Shown here: piece after piece, positions 48,301-60,820 of the stretch
Layout: each line of letters starts with the position of its first letter
Position numbering within the stretch: the first letter of the stretch is position 1
From: Strongyloides papillosus
Lineage: Eukaryota > Nematoda > Chromadorea > Rhabditida > Strongyloididae
Assembly: GCA_005656395.1 (NCBI GenBank)
Contig: SRSI01000078.1
Span: forward strand, 2,108,001 to 2,172,000
Reading direction: 5' to 3'
DNA: 64,000 nucleotides
Position numbers and translations under genes: made by a program
Notes under the pieces: generated by a model
What the model was told of the DNA's origin: nothing
The model's input: only the letters and a program-made list of their open reading frames with translations
The model's database searches: none

Positions 48301-50785
48301 TCTCAATATTATCTTATTTTTTACGTTAAAAATTTTTTTTCATATTAATTATATTTTGAATTTCTGGATTATATTCCTTTAGCAAATTATAAATGTTATT
48401 CTTTTCTTAATTATATGGAAAATAACAAATACTTGAATAATTAGAACAATTTTAAATTAACGTCGCATTTTTGTTAAAATAAAATCTATTTTGACGTATT
48501 ATATATACAGATATTGAAAAGTTGTATATTTTTACACTTTTTGTTATTTTTCTCTATTTTTTACATTATTATTACTATATTTTTTAAAATGTTGTTTTTA
48601 AACTGGTACTATTTTAATAAACATATCTACATGAATTTTTAAATCTAGATGATACAAAATAAAGAATATTTTAATAGTTTAAATCTTTTTTTACTATAAT
48701 AATTCATTAAATGATACCTTATTTACATTGAAACATGAGTAAACAATTTTGACTCTTTTTAATCTATTTTAGATATTCCTACTGTTATTCTTTTTCCTTT
48801 GGATATCTCTAACAATTATTAATTCATTGGACAAATATTTTTTTTAAATATATTTAAGTTTTTCTAATCAAAAACTATTTGTTTTGTCGTCTATCTGTAT
48901 CAATATTGAAAACAATTTATAGAGGAGATAATTATATTTTTTTGTATATAATAAAAAGTAAATAATTTGTATAATTAGTATATATTTTATAAAAATTAGT
49001 ATCTAATAGATTATTTTCTTAATGACAATTCGTGTGTATATTTTTTTGTTGTCGTAAGTATTTATTGCACAAAAAATTTAATAATTTTTTTATCAGTAAT
49101 TTTTTAAAAGTCAAGAATAAAAAAAATTAAACATTTTTCATTGGAAAATTCTTTTTTTTATGTTAAAAAATATTTAATTCTTTTTTTTGTTAAAATTTCC
49201 ATGGCTTTAGCTAAAATTAAAATGTGTCAATTCATTAACATCTTTGTTATTATTTTTTAAAAAAATTAGTTTGTTTATTTAATTCTTATCCTATTCTCAT
49301 TTTTCATCCGACTTTATGCATCGTTCATGAATAATCTATATATATAGTTACCTTATTAATATAAGATATTATTGGATTAGTGGAATATATATCAGGGATT
49401 ATCATATCTTTAAACTTCTAGTTTTACTATTTAAATTCTAACAAAATGGTGCATATTCTTAACATTTTTTTGTTTACAATCATTTCACTTTTTTCTATTA
49501 TCATTTTAAATGATTTTTTGTAGCCAATTACTTTCATGAATTTTTATCATGAATATATGATTTATTTAGATTATACAATAAAACTCTATGCAGAGGAATT
49601 AATTTTAAATTTAATTAAGATTTTCTTGTTATACTAGTAGGTAAAATATAACTATTAAATAGAAACTGATTTTGAGGGTCTCAGTAAACGTCTGTACAAA
49701 TCATTTTCTATAAGATCTAAAAAGAACACACGCCATAAGGTTTTAACGCATTGGGCCTTTTTAAGTACCTAAAATCTCCACCTAATTTATGTTCAATTAT
49801 GTACTTCTTTTACTATCATTTTAAGTATATATATAGTTGTGCCATTATTAATATTAATTCTAATGCTATATATACAAATGAATATTATTTTTCATATAGT
49901 AAACATTTTTATTTTGTTTTTAGATAGTACAAGTGATAATGATATATATATTTTCGTACATATTCATTTAGAGAAGAAATATTCTTGATTAACCTATGAA
50001 ATAAAGTAGCTTGCGTGATAATTATATTTTTGTGCCATTTAAATGTCAAAGACATGTTTTAAATCAACTTTTACTAACCAACTGATAAAGATTAAAAATT
50101 TTGAGTAATATGAATATTTAGTATTTTTCTTTTTCTTACTAATAAACACATATATTTATATTACATTTATGGGAATAATATCTTTTATCATATTTCCTAA
50201 ATTTTTTTCATTTTATTGTATTATTTCTTAACCACTCGTCTTTATAGTTTTAAATTATTTAAGCATTATACTTATTATCATTACTTTAACTTTTAAAGCC
50301 TTTTAAGTATTGTTACCAAGAAATACACTTAATTTTTCAAGATATCTTAACATGTCATACTTTAACCTTCTTTTCATTTTCTGTTAGTCTATCTAAAAGG
50401 GGATGAGCTAAAATATATATATATCTTTGTATATCAATGATATTTATAGTAAAATAATAAATATCATGGCGTTGATAAGTAACAAACTACAAGTTTTTAA
50501 AACAATTATCATGTAATATAGATTTATTTTAAATTTTTCTTACTATTTTCGTCTCTTTTACATCTTCTAATATTTTACTAATTTTACACCACTTTAAGTT
50601 AAAAAAACATTAGCGACGATAACTTTCTTTTTTTATCATATAATTAGCTAATATTTAAGTCCTAAACATTTTTATAGATAAAAAATAGTTTGTCTAAACT
50701 GACAAAAAAAATTTATATAAAGTTAAAAAAGTCTATACTTAAAAAGAACTAAAATCTCACAAACCTATAGAAATAAAATGCCAAC
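42309..50785. other. 8.5 kb gene desert
   Basis: No frame of 60 codons or more and no convincing exon chain on either strand. A less AT-rich patch at about 43800-44420 ends in a TATA-like TATATAAAAGAGG near 44460 and could be a decayed mobile element. Another mixed-composition patch lies at 49670-49790. A short ATG segment at 46039 is followed by GGTAAT but has no partner exon. No tRNA or other RNA gene was recognised. Confidence 0.4.
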
Positions 50786-52650
50786 ATGAAATATCTACAT
50801 GCTCTAAGGAATATTATTTTTCATTCTATAAATACTTTTCAATCAAGATCATTTCTAATATGTTTGTTATATTTTTTATATCAATATTCTATGGATGTGT
50901 CAGCAATTGCAACATTTGAGATATCAGCTATATCTCATTCCTCTGTTGTGATTAAAATGATAAAAGCATCAAATGTTTCAAAATTTGACATGATTGTTGA
51001 CATTTTTGATTTAAATATATTTAGGCATTTTAGGCAAACAGAATTAACTACTGATAGAGTTGATCAGGTATGTTATTTTTTATCTTAAACATAAAAATTT
51101 TACGCAATTTATTATTTATTAAAATATCAATTCCTAAAATTTTTAATATCGATAAGAAAAGTTTTTAAAAGAATTAATTACCCTTTTATCTTGAAATAAA
51201 TAGAATGATATATTTAAAATTTTGTTTTGAAGAATAATTTTTGACCATTTAAAAATATTATTCATTTGTCGTCTTATAATAAATTATTATTCCTAAAGGA
51301 ATTGTATAATTGATGTAAAAAGTTATATTTTGCTTAAGGACAATAAAAATTTTACTAATAAAAAGAAAAAGCAATTAAACGCATTTTGTTTTTAGCTATT
51401 TTTATTTGATGGTTTAACGCCTGCCACCTGGTTTGCATTAAGAATTCAATATCGCCTTCATCATAAACATCCTAGTGGTTTTAAATCGGACATATCAACA
51501 AAACAGGTAAGTCAATTATTATTAGAAACTAACCATATATATATACCTGTTAAAATCTTTTTTTTCTATAAAATAATAGTTTGTCGGCAAATTATAGTGT
51601 CATTTTTATAATTATAAAGAAATTGTACTTTTTTGCTAGTTTTTTGTGTGAATCATTTAATTTTAAATACTTATAAAAAGATTTTATTGTAATTTAAATT
51701 ATAATCAAACAAGAAGATAATTGTTTGACTAACAATTAAATTCATGTTTAATAGGAATAACAGTTGTTTTGTAATTATTTTATAATACTCAATTATCATA
51801 AATAGATAGTTATAAGTAATGACCTTTGAGATTATGTTTTTTTATATGTAGTAAAATTTATCATTAATGTGTTTTTTTAAAGGATTTAATATTTAAAACT
51901 AAAAATGATGATGGTTTGGATAATTCCTCTATTGAAGATCAAATTATTTTTCTAGATAATATAGTTTCTACATCAGAACAATTGGAAATTTCTATTAAAT
52001 CTGTCTTTCAGGATAATAATCGCGTAAGTTTTCATTTTTAAATTATTATATGGTCTACAAAAGTCTATATAGTCAAAATATTAAAATATATAAATAATTA
52101 AATTGTTAAAATGTGTCATATTATAATATAGCAATTTAATAATTATATATTTACATACAATTTATGTTATTGGCACTTGACCTTAACTTTATATAATTAT
52201 TTTACAAAAGAAAATAGTGTCACATTCGCATGGATCAACTGTTAATACTAATTAGATTATTTTTAGATGAAAGTTGTTGTTGTACCAGAATTAATTTTAT
52301 GTGATCGTGGTGTAATAAAAGCAAATGCTCTACAATTAAATCATTCAACACCAACAGTGATTTTCTTTGACTTAAGGAAAGTTAATTTAAAACAAAATTT
52401 GCCATATGTAAATCCAAAAAATCCATCCCATCAATATCATCATCATTCCTGTTCAACACTATGTATTTATCCATATATTAAAACAAAAATTGATCATAAA
52501 GATGAATTATTTCGTGGTATAGCATGGTGTAGAAGTTTAGAAGAAGCGCAAAATCAAATTTTGTTAGCAAATTCAGGAAATAAAAATAGTTATTTTATTA
52601 TTGAATATATGTATATTACTTTCCTCTTCTTCAAATATTTAATCTTTTAA
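50786..52650 (+). CDS. Orphan protein with fibronectin-III-like region, four exons (3' end uncertain)
   Basis: Not recognised as a named gene. Exons: 50786-51067, 51396-51506, 51883-52023 and 52267-52650, phase 0 throughout, about 305 residues if the last exon runs to its stop. A hydrophobic stretch at about 22-34 (SFLICLLYFLYQY) is a signal peptide or anchor preceded by an unusually long basic start. The segment ATFEISAISHSSVVIKMIKA.., ending ..FDGLTPATWFALRIQYR (about residues 98-114), has the strand pattern and L.P.T.Y/F.L.V signature of a fibronectin type III domain. The later part has a His- and Cys-containing stretch (HQYHHHSCSTLC) and is otherwise polar. A possible GTATAT donor at 52611 could lead to a further exon, but none is evident. 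Likely secreted or membrane-attached. Confidence 0.6.
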
Positions 52651-53349
52651 ATTTTGAAAATTATTATATTTTTTTCACTATAAAATTAAAGATAGATATA
52701 TAATTAGCTAAATGTAAAAGAAAAAACTTTTTATTTTGTCGCTCACCCGTCCATATTTTTTTCAATGATAAATAAAATTTAATTATTTTATCAATGTTTT
52801 TACTTTGTATGACTTTTCTTTTGTTGTTTTAATGATAATTGCAAGTTAAATTGTCTTTAACAAATTTAACAATTTATAAATTATATTTTAAATAAAAGTC
52901 AATAATAAGAAGATAAAAGTTTAATTTTACATATAATTATTATTAAAACAAAACTATAAACTGTAATTTAAAAATTGTTGCTGTTGAATTAAATAATAAG
53001 TGTATCTTTATTACTTGATTTATTTTAAAGTTTATAAATTAAAAAAATTGACTTCAATATACTTTATCACTATGCTTTATTCAAGTGAAGGATAATTTTG
53101 AATACCTTGGAAAAATATTACATTCAACGCATCAAAAAATTATAAAATAAAATCTACATCATCAAAGTTTAAACTTTATTTTTAAAAAAGTAATTAAAAT
53201 ATTAGTGTATCCTTTATATTGGCATTTCAAAGTTTTATTACTCATAAAATTATTTTACTTACAAAAATACAAATTATTGATATATTAAGTAAATGGTCTC
53301 ACAAAAATAAAGAATTAAGTTTTTTAAAGAAAATTTATATGATTTATTT
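52651..53349. other. Convergent intergenic region, 0.7 kb
   Basis: It lies between the 3' ends of the fibronectin-like gene (plus) and the tail-anchored protein (minus). No gene is seen; it could hold a small last exon of the plus-strand gene. Confidence 0.4.
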
Positions 53350-54460
53350 TTAGATTAAATAGTATATCAGAATAAAATAAGCTAGAAAACCAAGACCAAT
53401 GATTGTCAAGATTGCCCATAGTAATTGAGAAACACTTGAGCAACATATTCGTTTTAATAATCCTCTTTGTAATTTTTTTTGATACCTCTTCAATTTACGA
53501 TCATTTTTTAAAATTTCCTTAAATTGTCTTCTACTTTCTTTAACTGCAATAGAATGATTTATTGGTGGTGGCGGTGGGATAAAATATTTTGTTGTTATAA
53601 TTGGTGTTATAACAGAACAATATCTATTGATGTTATTAGGTGTTGTATATGGAGTTTGAAGAGGTTTTAGTTTTGGAATATCGGTAAGCGTTGAATTTTG
53701 AGATATTTTTGTTGATGAGTGCGGAGGTAATGATGGTGGGACATTGTAGTTTGGAACATCATAAATTACGCTATTATCTTCTGATGATATCCTTTTATTT
53801 TGATTATTATCCAATTGAAGGATATTATTATTATCAAAATCAAATTTTAGTTTATTTTGTTGTTTTCTGCAATAAAAATTAGTATGCTTATAATAATTCA
53901 AAAGAATATATAAAGACAACTTACGTATTTGGATAAATACTTATAATTTTGTTTGACTCAATAGACCTAATATTTGCCGTAGATAATGATGAGGAATTTA
54001 ATAGTGGTGGTAAATTGTGATTATAAGGAATACTAACACCTTTACTTGGACCAATGGTACTCCTAAATGGTCTTCCTTTATCAAAATTCCTTTTTGATTG
54101 CAGCTGGTATCTACTACTAGATTTTTTGATATTATTGTCATTAAGAAATGGCGAGACGGGAATTGAATTTGACTGAGGATTCAAATTAAGTGTTGATAAT
54201 GAAATGCTACTAGACTTATGTATTTTTGCGACAGGCCTTGGTATATGAAAAGATGACGATGGGTTATTACTAGAAATGACCGAAATAGGCATTAATATGT
54301 AATTATCTGTAGGTGTATTATCAGTATTGATAACTTTCATAATACTGTTAATACAAGAACCTGCAACAGTATTTGACATTTTAGGAAGTATAATCACTGG
54401 ATTTTCTTGATACTGTATTAAATGAGAATCATTTTGAGGTTGTTGAGGAATATAAACCAT
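53350..54460 (-). CDS. Proline- and serine-rich tail-anchored protein, two exons
   Basis: Not recognised. Exons are 54460-53925 and 53866-53350, joined by a 58-base intron (GTAAGT..TTGCAG) with the codon split two-plus-one, giving 350 residues. Most of the chain is low-complexity, rich in Ser, Asn, Pro and Ile, including the run IPPPPP near residue 285. A basic helix (SRRQFKEILKNDRKLKRYQKKLQRGLLKR) follows, then CC, possibly palmitoylated, and a single C-terminal helix (LLWAILTIIGLGFLAYFILIYYLI) that ends the protein. This is the layout of a tail-anchored cytoplasmic-facing membrane protein with a disordered head; polyproline may bind SH3 or WW domains. Function unknown. Confidence 0.65.
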
Positions 54461-57400
54461 TATAATTAAAAAAACGGAAAAAATTATGTAAACTCTTCGT
54501 AAGATGCTATAATAAGTGGAAGCTTTTAAAATAAAATAAACTTAAAAATTATGAAGTATTGGTCATATAATAATTAAAGAAGAATTGATTATATCAATAG
54601 ATGTTGATTGTTTTTATTTTCATAGGTAAGTGAAATCTTGTTGAAAGATGACTATTTAGATAGGGAGTTAAATTCTATAAATTTCTAAAGCAAAAAAATG
54701 ATTCAAATTTTAAAAAAATACAAGAAGGAAGATTTAAGAAAAAAATTATTTTAAAATTAAAAGTTTAAAAGTAAATGATAATAAATCAGGTGGAGGTTTA
54801 TCAAAGTAAATAATATACTAATTGAAAGAAGACATATAAAGATGGAAATGTAAAGTTATTAGAAATATCAAGATAAGAGGTAGATCCTTTTTATTCTATA
54901 TGTTGACATTACATTGACCGTCCCTGATACTCAATAGTTCTTATATTATATCTTAATAATATCAAAATTGTTATTTCAAGATATATAAGCCAATAACTTT
55001 GTGAGAACAAAATTTTTGTCATTACTAATTTTTACAAAGATATTGTTTATAGCTTTTGAAGATGATTTTATGTGATCTAGATTAACATTGTCATCTTTTT
55101 AGTAAACCATTTCTCAACGTAACTATATCGAAAGACGGAATATTTTTAAGAATCTATTGTTGACAAAAGAAGAATATACGTATATGATATCATATATTTA
55201 TCCTAAATAAACATCAACATTGATATGTACTACAAAATTGAGTAATTTAATAATTATGAAATTTAACTTCTTTTTGATCATAGTATTTTTTAATATAGAA
55301 TTAACAGTTTTATATCTTTACAATAATTTAGATATAAGTTTTATTTAAGATGGAAAATGACGAAACTATAAAGCAAAATTAATTTACGTAATTAGTAAAT
55401 TTAATTAAAAATGGTAAATTAAAAGTGAAATCTATATAAATTTCATTTAATTTTTGACCCTTTATAAGTTAAAAAAGTATGGAAAAATAAGAAGTAAATT
55501 ATTTATTGTTTTAACAAATAATGCTTTGCAAACTTTAAGATGTTATTTTAATTAATATAAATTTCTAATAAATGTTACAATTATAAAAATAATGATTTGT
55601 GGAGATGAAAAAGTTTATAGACTAATATTAGAAAAGATTTTCTATCTAATAACTGTGAAACTAAAGGAATAATAATATTTTTAATATAAAAATCAGAATA
55701 ACTAGTAATACTAAAAATTTTAATCCATTAAAATTTATATAATTTATAATGTAGTTAATAAAAGAAAAAAGTAGTTTACCTATGAATGAAAATAAATTTA
55801 TCTAATGAAAAATTATTAAAAGAAGGCAGAAGTACATTTAATTACATTGTATAGTTTCAAAATAGTTTTAAAATGTTACTTGTCATCAATAATATTAAAT
55901 CAGGAAGACTCCATAAAATAATTTTAAAAATGATTAAAATGGTGCTTCGAAGTGTTTATATAAAGGGTTTCTTTATAGTAGTTACAAATTAATATCAGGC
56001 TAATTTGTACTTAAAATAATTAAAATATGAATAATGCAGACAACGAATTACATGATGGTAAAAATTTGTTATTTTCAATAAAAGCAAAATTGATATTTTG
56101 TAAGAGTATTATATTTCTTCAAAATATATTTCTATCACTGTTTAATCACACTTTACTTATCTCTTTCAACTACTGTATAATATTATTAAATATTTTGTTC
56201 GTTTAAAATTATTTTCCATTAATATGTATAACAATAATTTTTCTACTTTAAATTGTAGAATTACCTTATAATTAAATTTATTTATAATTGAATTTATAAA
56301 AACAATGTGATTGTTTTATTTTTTAAATTGTAGTAGTTTTGAGATTTGAAAATGTTTTTAATTTTTATATTAACTGTAAAAAATATCTATATTAATGCAT
56401 TTCAAAAAGTCAAACTTTTTTAAATTGGTACTATCATTTACGAAGTGCTTTATAATTAGCTTCGACATTCGGAAATAGGATTTCTTTTTTAAAACTTGAT
56501 ATTATTTATAGTATTATGGTTTTTTAATGACCAACATTTTTCTACAGATATTTCAAAATCCATCATTAAAATTTAATATTAAATAATGTCAACACTTTTT
56601 ATACGTAATGCAATTTGTAGTATTATACTTTTTAATAGCTCAACTTTTTTTTTCTGTGATGCAGTTAAAAACCATCTTTGCTGGATAATATCGTTTGAAA
56701 TAAAAAACGTAATGCATTTTTTCCATAATAAAAATGTTAAAAATTATTTTTTAGAATTTTCTTAATGAAGAATGAAAAACGAATAACAAAGTATTATTTT
56801 TAACATAAGTTAATTTGTAAGACAAAATATTTGATAATAATTGTTATCAAGATTTTTATAAAATTTTGAACTTCAGAACTTACTATTAGTTAATAATTCA
56901 ATATTAGTCATAAATTATATAAATTTATCAAAAAATTAATTGTATAAAAATAAAGTGTATCTTTATTATTTTCTATGTATCATACATAGTAGAACGTTTA
57001 AATTAAACTTTTATAACCAATTGAATTAAAACATTGAATATTTGTATCTGAAAATGTTCTTATACCTGCAATTGAAAAAATGCAAAATAAATTATAGTAA
57101 CATTCATCAAATACTACGTCTAAATCAACTGTCATACAAATTGTTGTTAAACATTTTATTTTTTTAACTTTATAAATTTCATAATCCTGCTAGATTTTTA
57201 GGATCTTAAAGAGAGCTCCAGCTATTTAAAATATAACAATGCACTCTAGTTAAACATTTGATTAGCAAAAGGATATAAATATAAAAATATATGCATATTT
57301 AAAGAGTATAAACTTAGCTATTTATTTTCTGTTCTGGTAAGTAATCGAATTTTGGATCATTTACTTTATATTTTTTTATAGTCTTTGAGGTTTTAGACGT

Positions 57401-57472
57401 GTTCTTATTGATATCCATTGCTATGTATTGAGTTTGATGCACAACCTATAATTAGCTATTATTATTTTTGAG
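54461..57472. other. 3.0 kb intergenic region
   Basis: Upstream of the tail-anchored protein gene. AT-rich, with no gene, RNA or recognisable repeat. Confidence 0.4.
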
Positions 57473-57964
57473 TGAACAACTGAGTCAAAAACAATGTTTT
57501 TTGTTACTTCAATATAATCTTATAACAATATTCAAATTTGGCGAATGGAAAATAATGAAAATAAATTCTAATTCTTATATTATCACTTCACATGTTTTAA
57601 AAGTAGTGTCGTCTACGGCATTTAAATATCTATCCTTTTTAATTAAATTATAATTGCAAAAAATGTTTTGCCTATATTTTATGTTAATTACATTTTGTTT
57701 TATTTGTTAGAAGTACAAATGCTCTCATTGTAGTTGTGTGTAACATTATAGGAATTATCTTACGTCTATTATTTCAAAAGTAATTATGTCTTTTTGCAAT
57801 TTTCGATAGTATTTAGATGCCTCAGATGGCATTACTTTTACAACAGGCGGAATGATAATATAAGAGTCAGAATTTATTTTCATACTTTTTCGTACCCAAA
57901 AATTGTATATAGATATAAAACTATATTGAAGTAACAAAAACTTATGTTTTTGATTCGTTTATTT
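57473..57964. repeat. Imperfect inverted duplication with about 160-base arms
   Basis: Positions 57473-57635 and the reverse complement of 57803-57964 are clearly related. Shared blocks include TTTTTGTTACTTCAATATA, AATGAAAATAAATTCT and CTTATATTATCA. The spacer is about 170 bases. Each arm keeps an open frame that gives similar peptides (FLLLQY..MKINS.SYII..V.KV), so they may be relics of a coding segment or the arms of an old fold-back element. The sequence to the right of the second arm (to about 58060) is also less AT-rich and partly open on the minus strand. Confidence 0.6.
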
Positions 57965-59188
57965 TTACTATAATTAGAAAAACGTCCACGAACTGCAAAG
58001 TACGCCGATACTTTTTCTGGGAAAAGTTTTCCATAATTACTCTTACGTTAAAATTATTGTGCTCTTAGATATATATTAGACGAATGCATTCGCTATTTTT
58101 ATGTAAAGTTTTATTAAACATGCTAGACAACTTAAGATTACAAATAAGTTTATTAAAAACTAGTGACACAAAAAAGTGATAATAAAATATAACAATTACT
58201 TAAAATTGAGATAGAAATATTTCTCCAGGACAAAACCTCTGTCCAGGATCTTCTATTTACTAAAGAACTCTTTTTAGATAATTAACATGGTATTTTTTCT
58301 AGATATTTTTAACATTTTAAGCAAATGTAATTCTTTGAAAGATGATTTTTCTGTAAAATTATGCTTTTCTTAATGACTAGTAAATTTTTATAACATACAA
58401 TTCAAAAAAAGTGAATAGTAGTTTATTTCAATCAACCTTTAAACGTTTTTATGAAAGTTATGTGTCTTTTCCGTTATGACCTTTTCTGACATAAGATGAC
58501 ATGTAACAATTATCAATATTATTATATCAATATTAATATATAAATTGAACTTTTTAAGGATATTTTTAAGAAATAATCAGAGAAAAAATCTTTTTTTTTT
58601 AATTACAATAACTTCTATTAACATTAGTCACCGGTAAATGAAGATACATCTTCTCTTTATTTTCACTAAGTGATCATGTGATGTTCATTCGTGCACAGTT
58701 TTTCTAAAACTTAACAAATCATACATTCTATCTATCAAATTCAATATATTTGACTCATCTTGTGTTAATAAAGCTTTTTTCAAAAAATTCAGGCATTATT
58801 GGAATTAAATTTGTCAAATGTGATAGCAAATATAAAATACCATTTTATGCTACGACCAAATTATTGTATATATGTTTCAGTCTAAAATTCCAACAACGTT
58901 CTTTTTATCACTGATGAAATATAATACTTCTTTTTATTTGTTACCAATTTAACAAGGAAAAATATATTTAATTAATTACTATTAAAAAATATGACCTAAT
59001 AAAATAAGTTTAACATATAGTATTCTAGGGGTAGTGGAACTACCTAAAAAGGGTCTTTTTCTCATATATTTTTTACAATATAAAACAAATTTAACTCTTA
59101 ATGTCAGATCTTGAAATATAATATAGATAGGCATATCAAATTTTTATATGACCACAATATTATAAGCAAACATTAAACTTAAAAACTA
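57965..59188. other. 1.2 kb repeat-flanking region
   Basis: Mixed composition. The first 100 bases continue the possible coding relic of the inverted duplication on the minus strand (short ATG frame near 58036). Nothing else is recognised. Confidence 0.35.
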
Positions 59189-59322
59189 CACACATAAAAA
59201 AAGACAAATTTTGACAATTCTATCTATAATGCAAAAAAATGTCCCACTATTTTAAAAAATTGAATATTATTCAAATTTAAAAATATCAAGCGATAGCAAA
59301 AATTTTTATATAACGCAAAATA

Positions 59323-60607
59323 TTAGGTTGTTCAATTGAAAATGTCGCTTTTTGACAGTCAATTTTAAAATGTTATAACTCAGCCAAAAATTAATATCTT
59401 TATTTGAAATAAGTACCGTTGGAATCAGCACATCGTTGCCAACGTGATACAAGTTTATTTATGCCATTTGAAAAAAACTCCGGTCTCTAGAATCCAAAAA
59501 CTCCAAGACGTCATTTTTCAGGTCATCAGATTTGGTGAATTTCTTCTGCCGCAAATGAAGCTCTAATTCCTTGAATAAATGATAATCTGTTGGAGACAAG
59601 TCCGGTGAATAAGGAGGATGTGGCAGAGTTTCACATTCCAATTCTTTAAGCTTCTGCACTGTCGTTTTTGAAACATGAGATTTAGCATTATCATGGAGTA
59701 ATGTTGGACCTCTTTTGTTGACCAATGCAGGCTTCAGAACAGATAATTTCTTGCGCATTTCTTCTTCTTCCTTACAGTATCTGTCTGCAATCATAGTTTC
59801 TCTAGAATTTAGATACTTATGATGGATGATTTCAACACAATTTCACCAAATAATTAGGATTACCTTCTTATTTGAATGCCTGAGTTTCGGGAAGTTTTTA
59901 GGGCCCTCATTTTTGCCCACCCATTGCGATAACCTCTTACAATTGTCAAACATGCTCCATTTTTCATCGCACGTTACAATCCCTTTTAAAAATGGGTCAT
60001 TTTTGTTCCTGTGAATCAAAGAATAACAAGTTTACATGCTTCTTAAACATTAGTTGGGGGTATACTCATGAGGTACGTAAGAATCCATTTTTTTCTTCAT
60101 ATTTATAAGTTTTAAGTAGTTAGATACAGTTTCAACACTGACATTCAACTCCCCTGTGAGCTCCCGAACAGTTATTCTTGGATTATGTTCCACCATTTTT
60201 TTTATTTTTTCGTTCTCAAGAACATTTATTCCATGAAAATTCTTCTGTCTTTGAAGACTTATATCTCCATTGCGGAATTTCTGGAACCAACATTGTATAG
60301 TTCGTTTGTTAGTGGATCTTTGACCAAATGCTTTATTTACTTTCCTTGAAGTTTTGGCTGCTGCTTGGCCAAGTTTGAACTCGTACAAGCAAATTAGTCG
60401 GAAATCCATTTTTGACGTAACTTCTTTTTAGAGTAATAGCAACTTTTTAATAATTGCTTAACAAAATGCAAAAAGATGACAATGATAGTCCTCGATTTGC
60501 TCTACAAGATGGTATATATCTTGTAGCGATACGTGAATGTATAAGAAAGTTAAGATCATTTAAATTTTGATGATCTAAAAAGCGACATTTTCAATTGAAC
60601 AACCTAA
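59323..60607 (-). mobile_element. Mariner transposon with 31-base inverted ends, inserted in arm A of E1
   Basis: 1285 bases, starting TTAGGTTGTTCAATTG and ending with its reverse complement. The 31-base terminal repeats (59323-59353 and 60577-60607) match perfectly and TA flanks both sides (59321-59322, 60608-60609). Length, ends and the enclosed D,D34D transposase remnant identify Tc1/mariner, mariner clade. Sequence on both sides belongs to arm A of E1, so the mariner arrived after that element. Confidence 0.93.
59459..60409 (-). pseudogene. Mariner transposase, broken by three stops and a frameshift
   Basis: Cut-and-paste transposase that would bind the terminal repeats and insert at TA. 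The frame starts at ATG 60409 with the paired helix-turn-helix region (..RTIQCWFQKFRNGD.., ITVRELTGELNVSVETVSNYL). The catalytic triad is visible: TCDEKW, LLHDNAKSH and SPTDYHLF, the last two Asp 34 residues apart, as in mariner. Breaks: TAA at 60052-60050, TAA at 60034-60032, TGA at 59845-59843 (all in the same frame) and a one-base shift in a T run near 59467-59475, after which the usual C-terminal sequence continues in another frame to about 59406. It cannot make a full protein. Confidence 0.9.
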
Positions 60608-60820
60608 TATTAGGTTGTCGCTTACTTTTTGCATTTTTTTACAAAGATATATATGTTTGACTTTTGAATTAATGTGACTTTTTTTAATTTTGATATTTTT
60701 TATGACATTATGCTCATTAAGATCTTAACTTGTTTTTTTATTTTATAAAATATGACGTTAAAACTCAATTTCGTGTAAAATTATTGATTAATAAAGATCA
60801 TTATTCTAAACAATCTACTA

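Noticed and set aside
49670..49790. Possible tRNA or RNA gene in a less AT-rich patch
   Set aside because: No cloverleaf, no T-loop consensus and no internal promoter boxes could be found.
58210..58250. Small inverted repeat GGACA..TGTCC
   Set aside because: Five-base stem, expected by chance.
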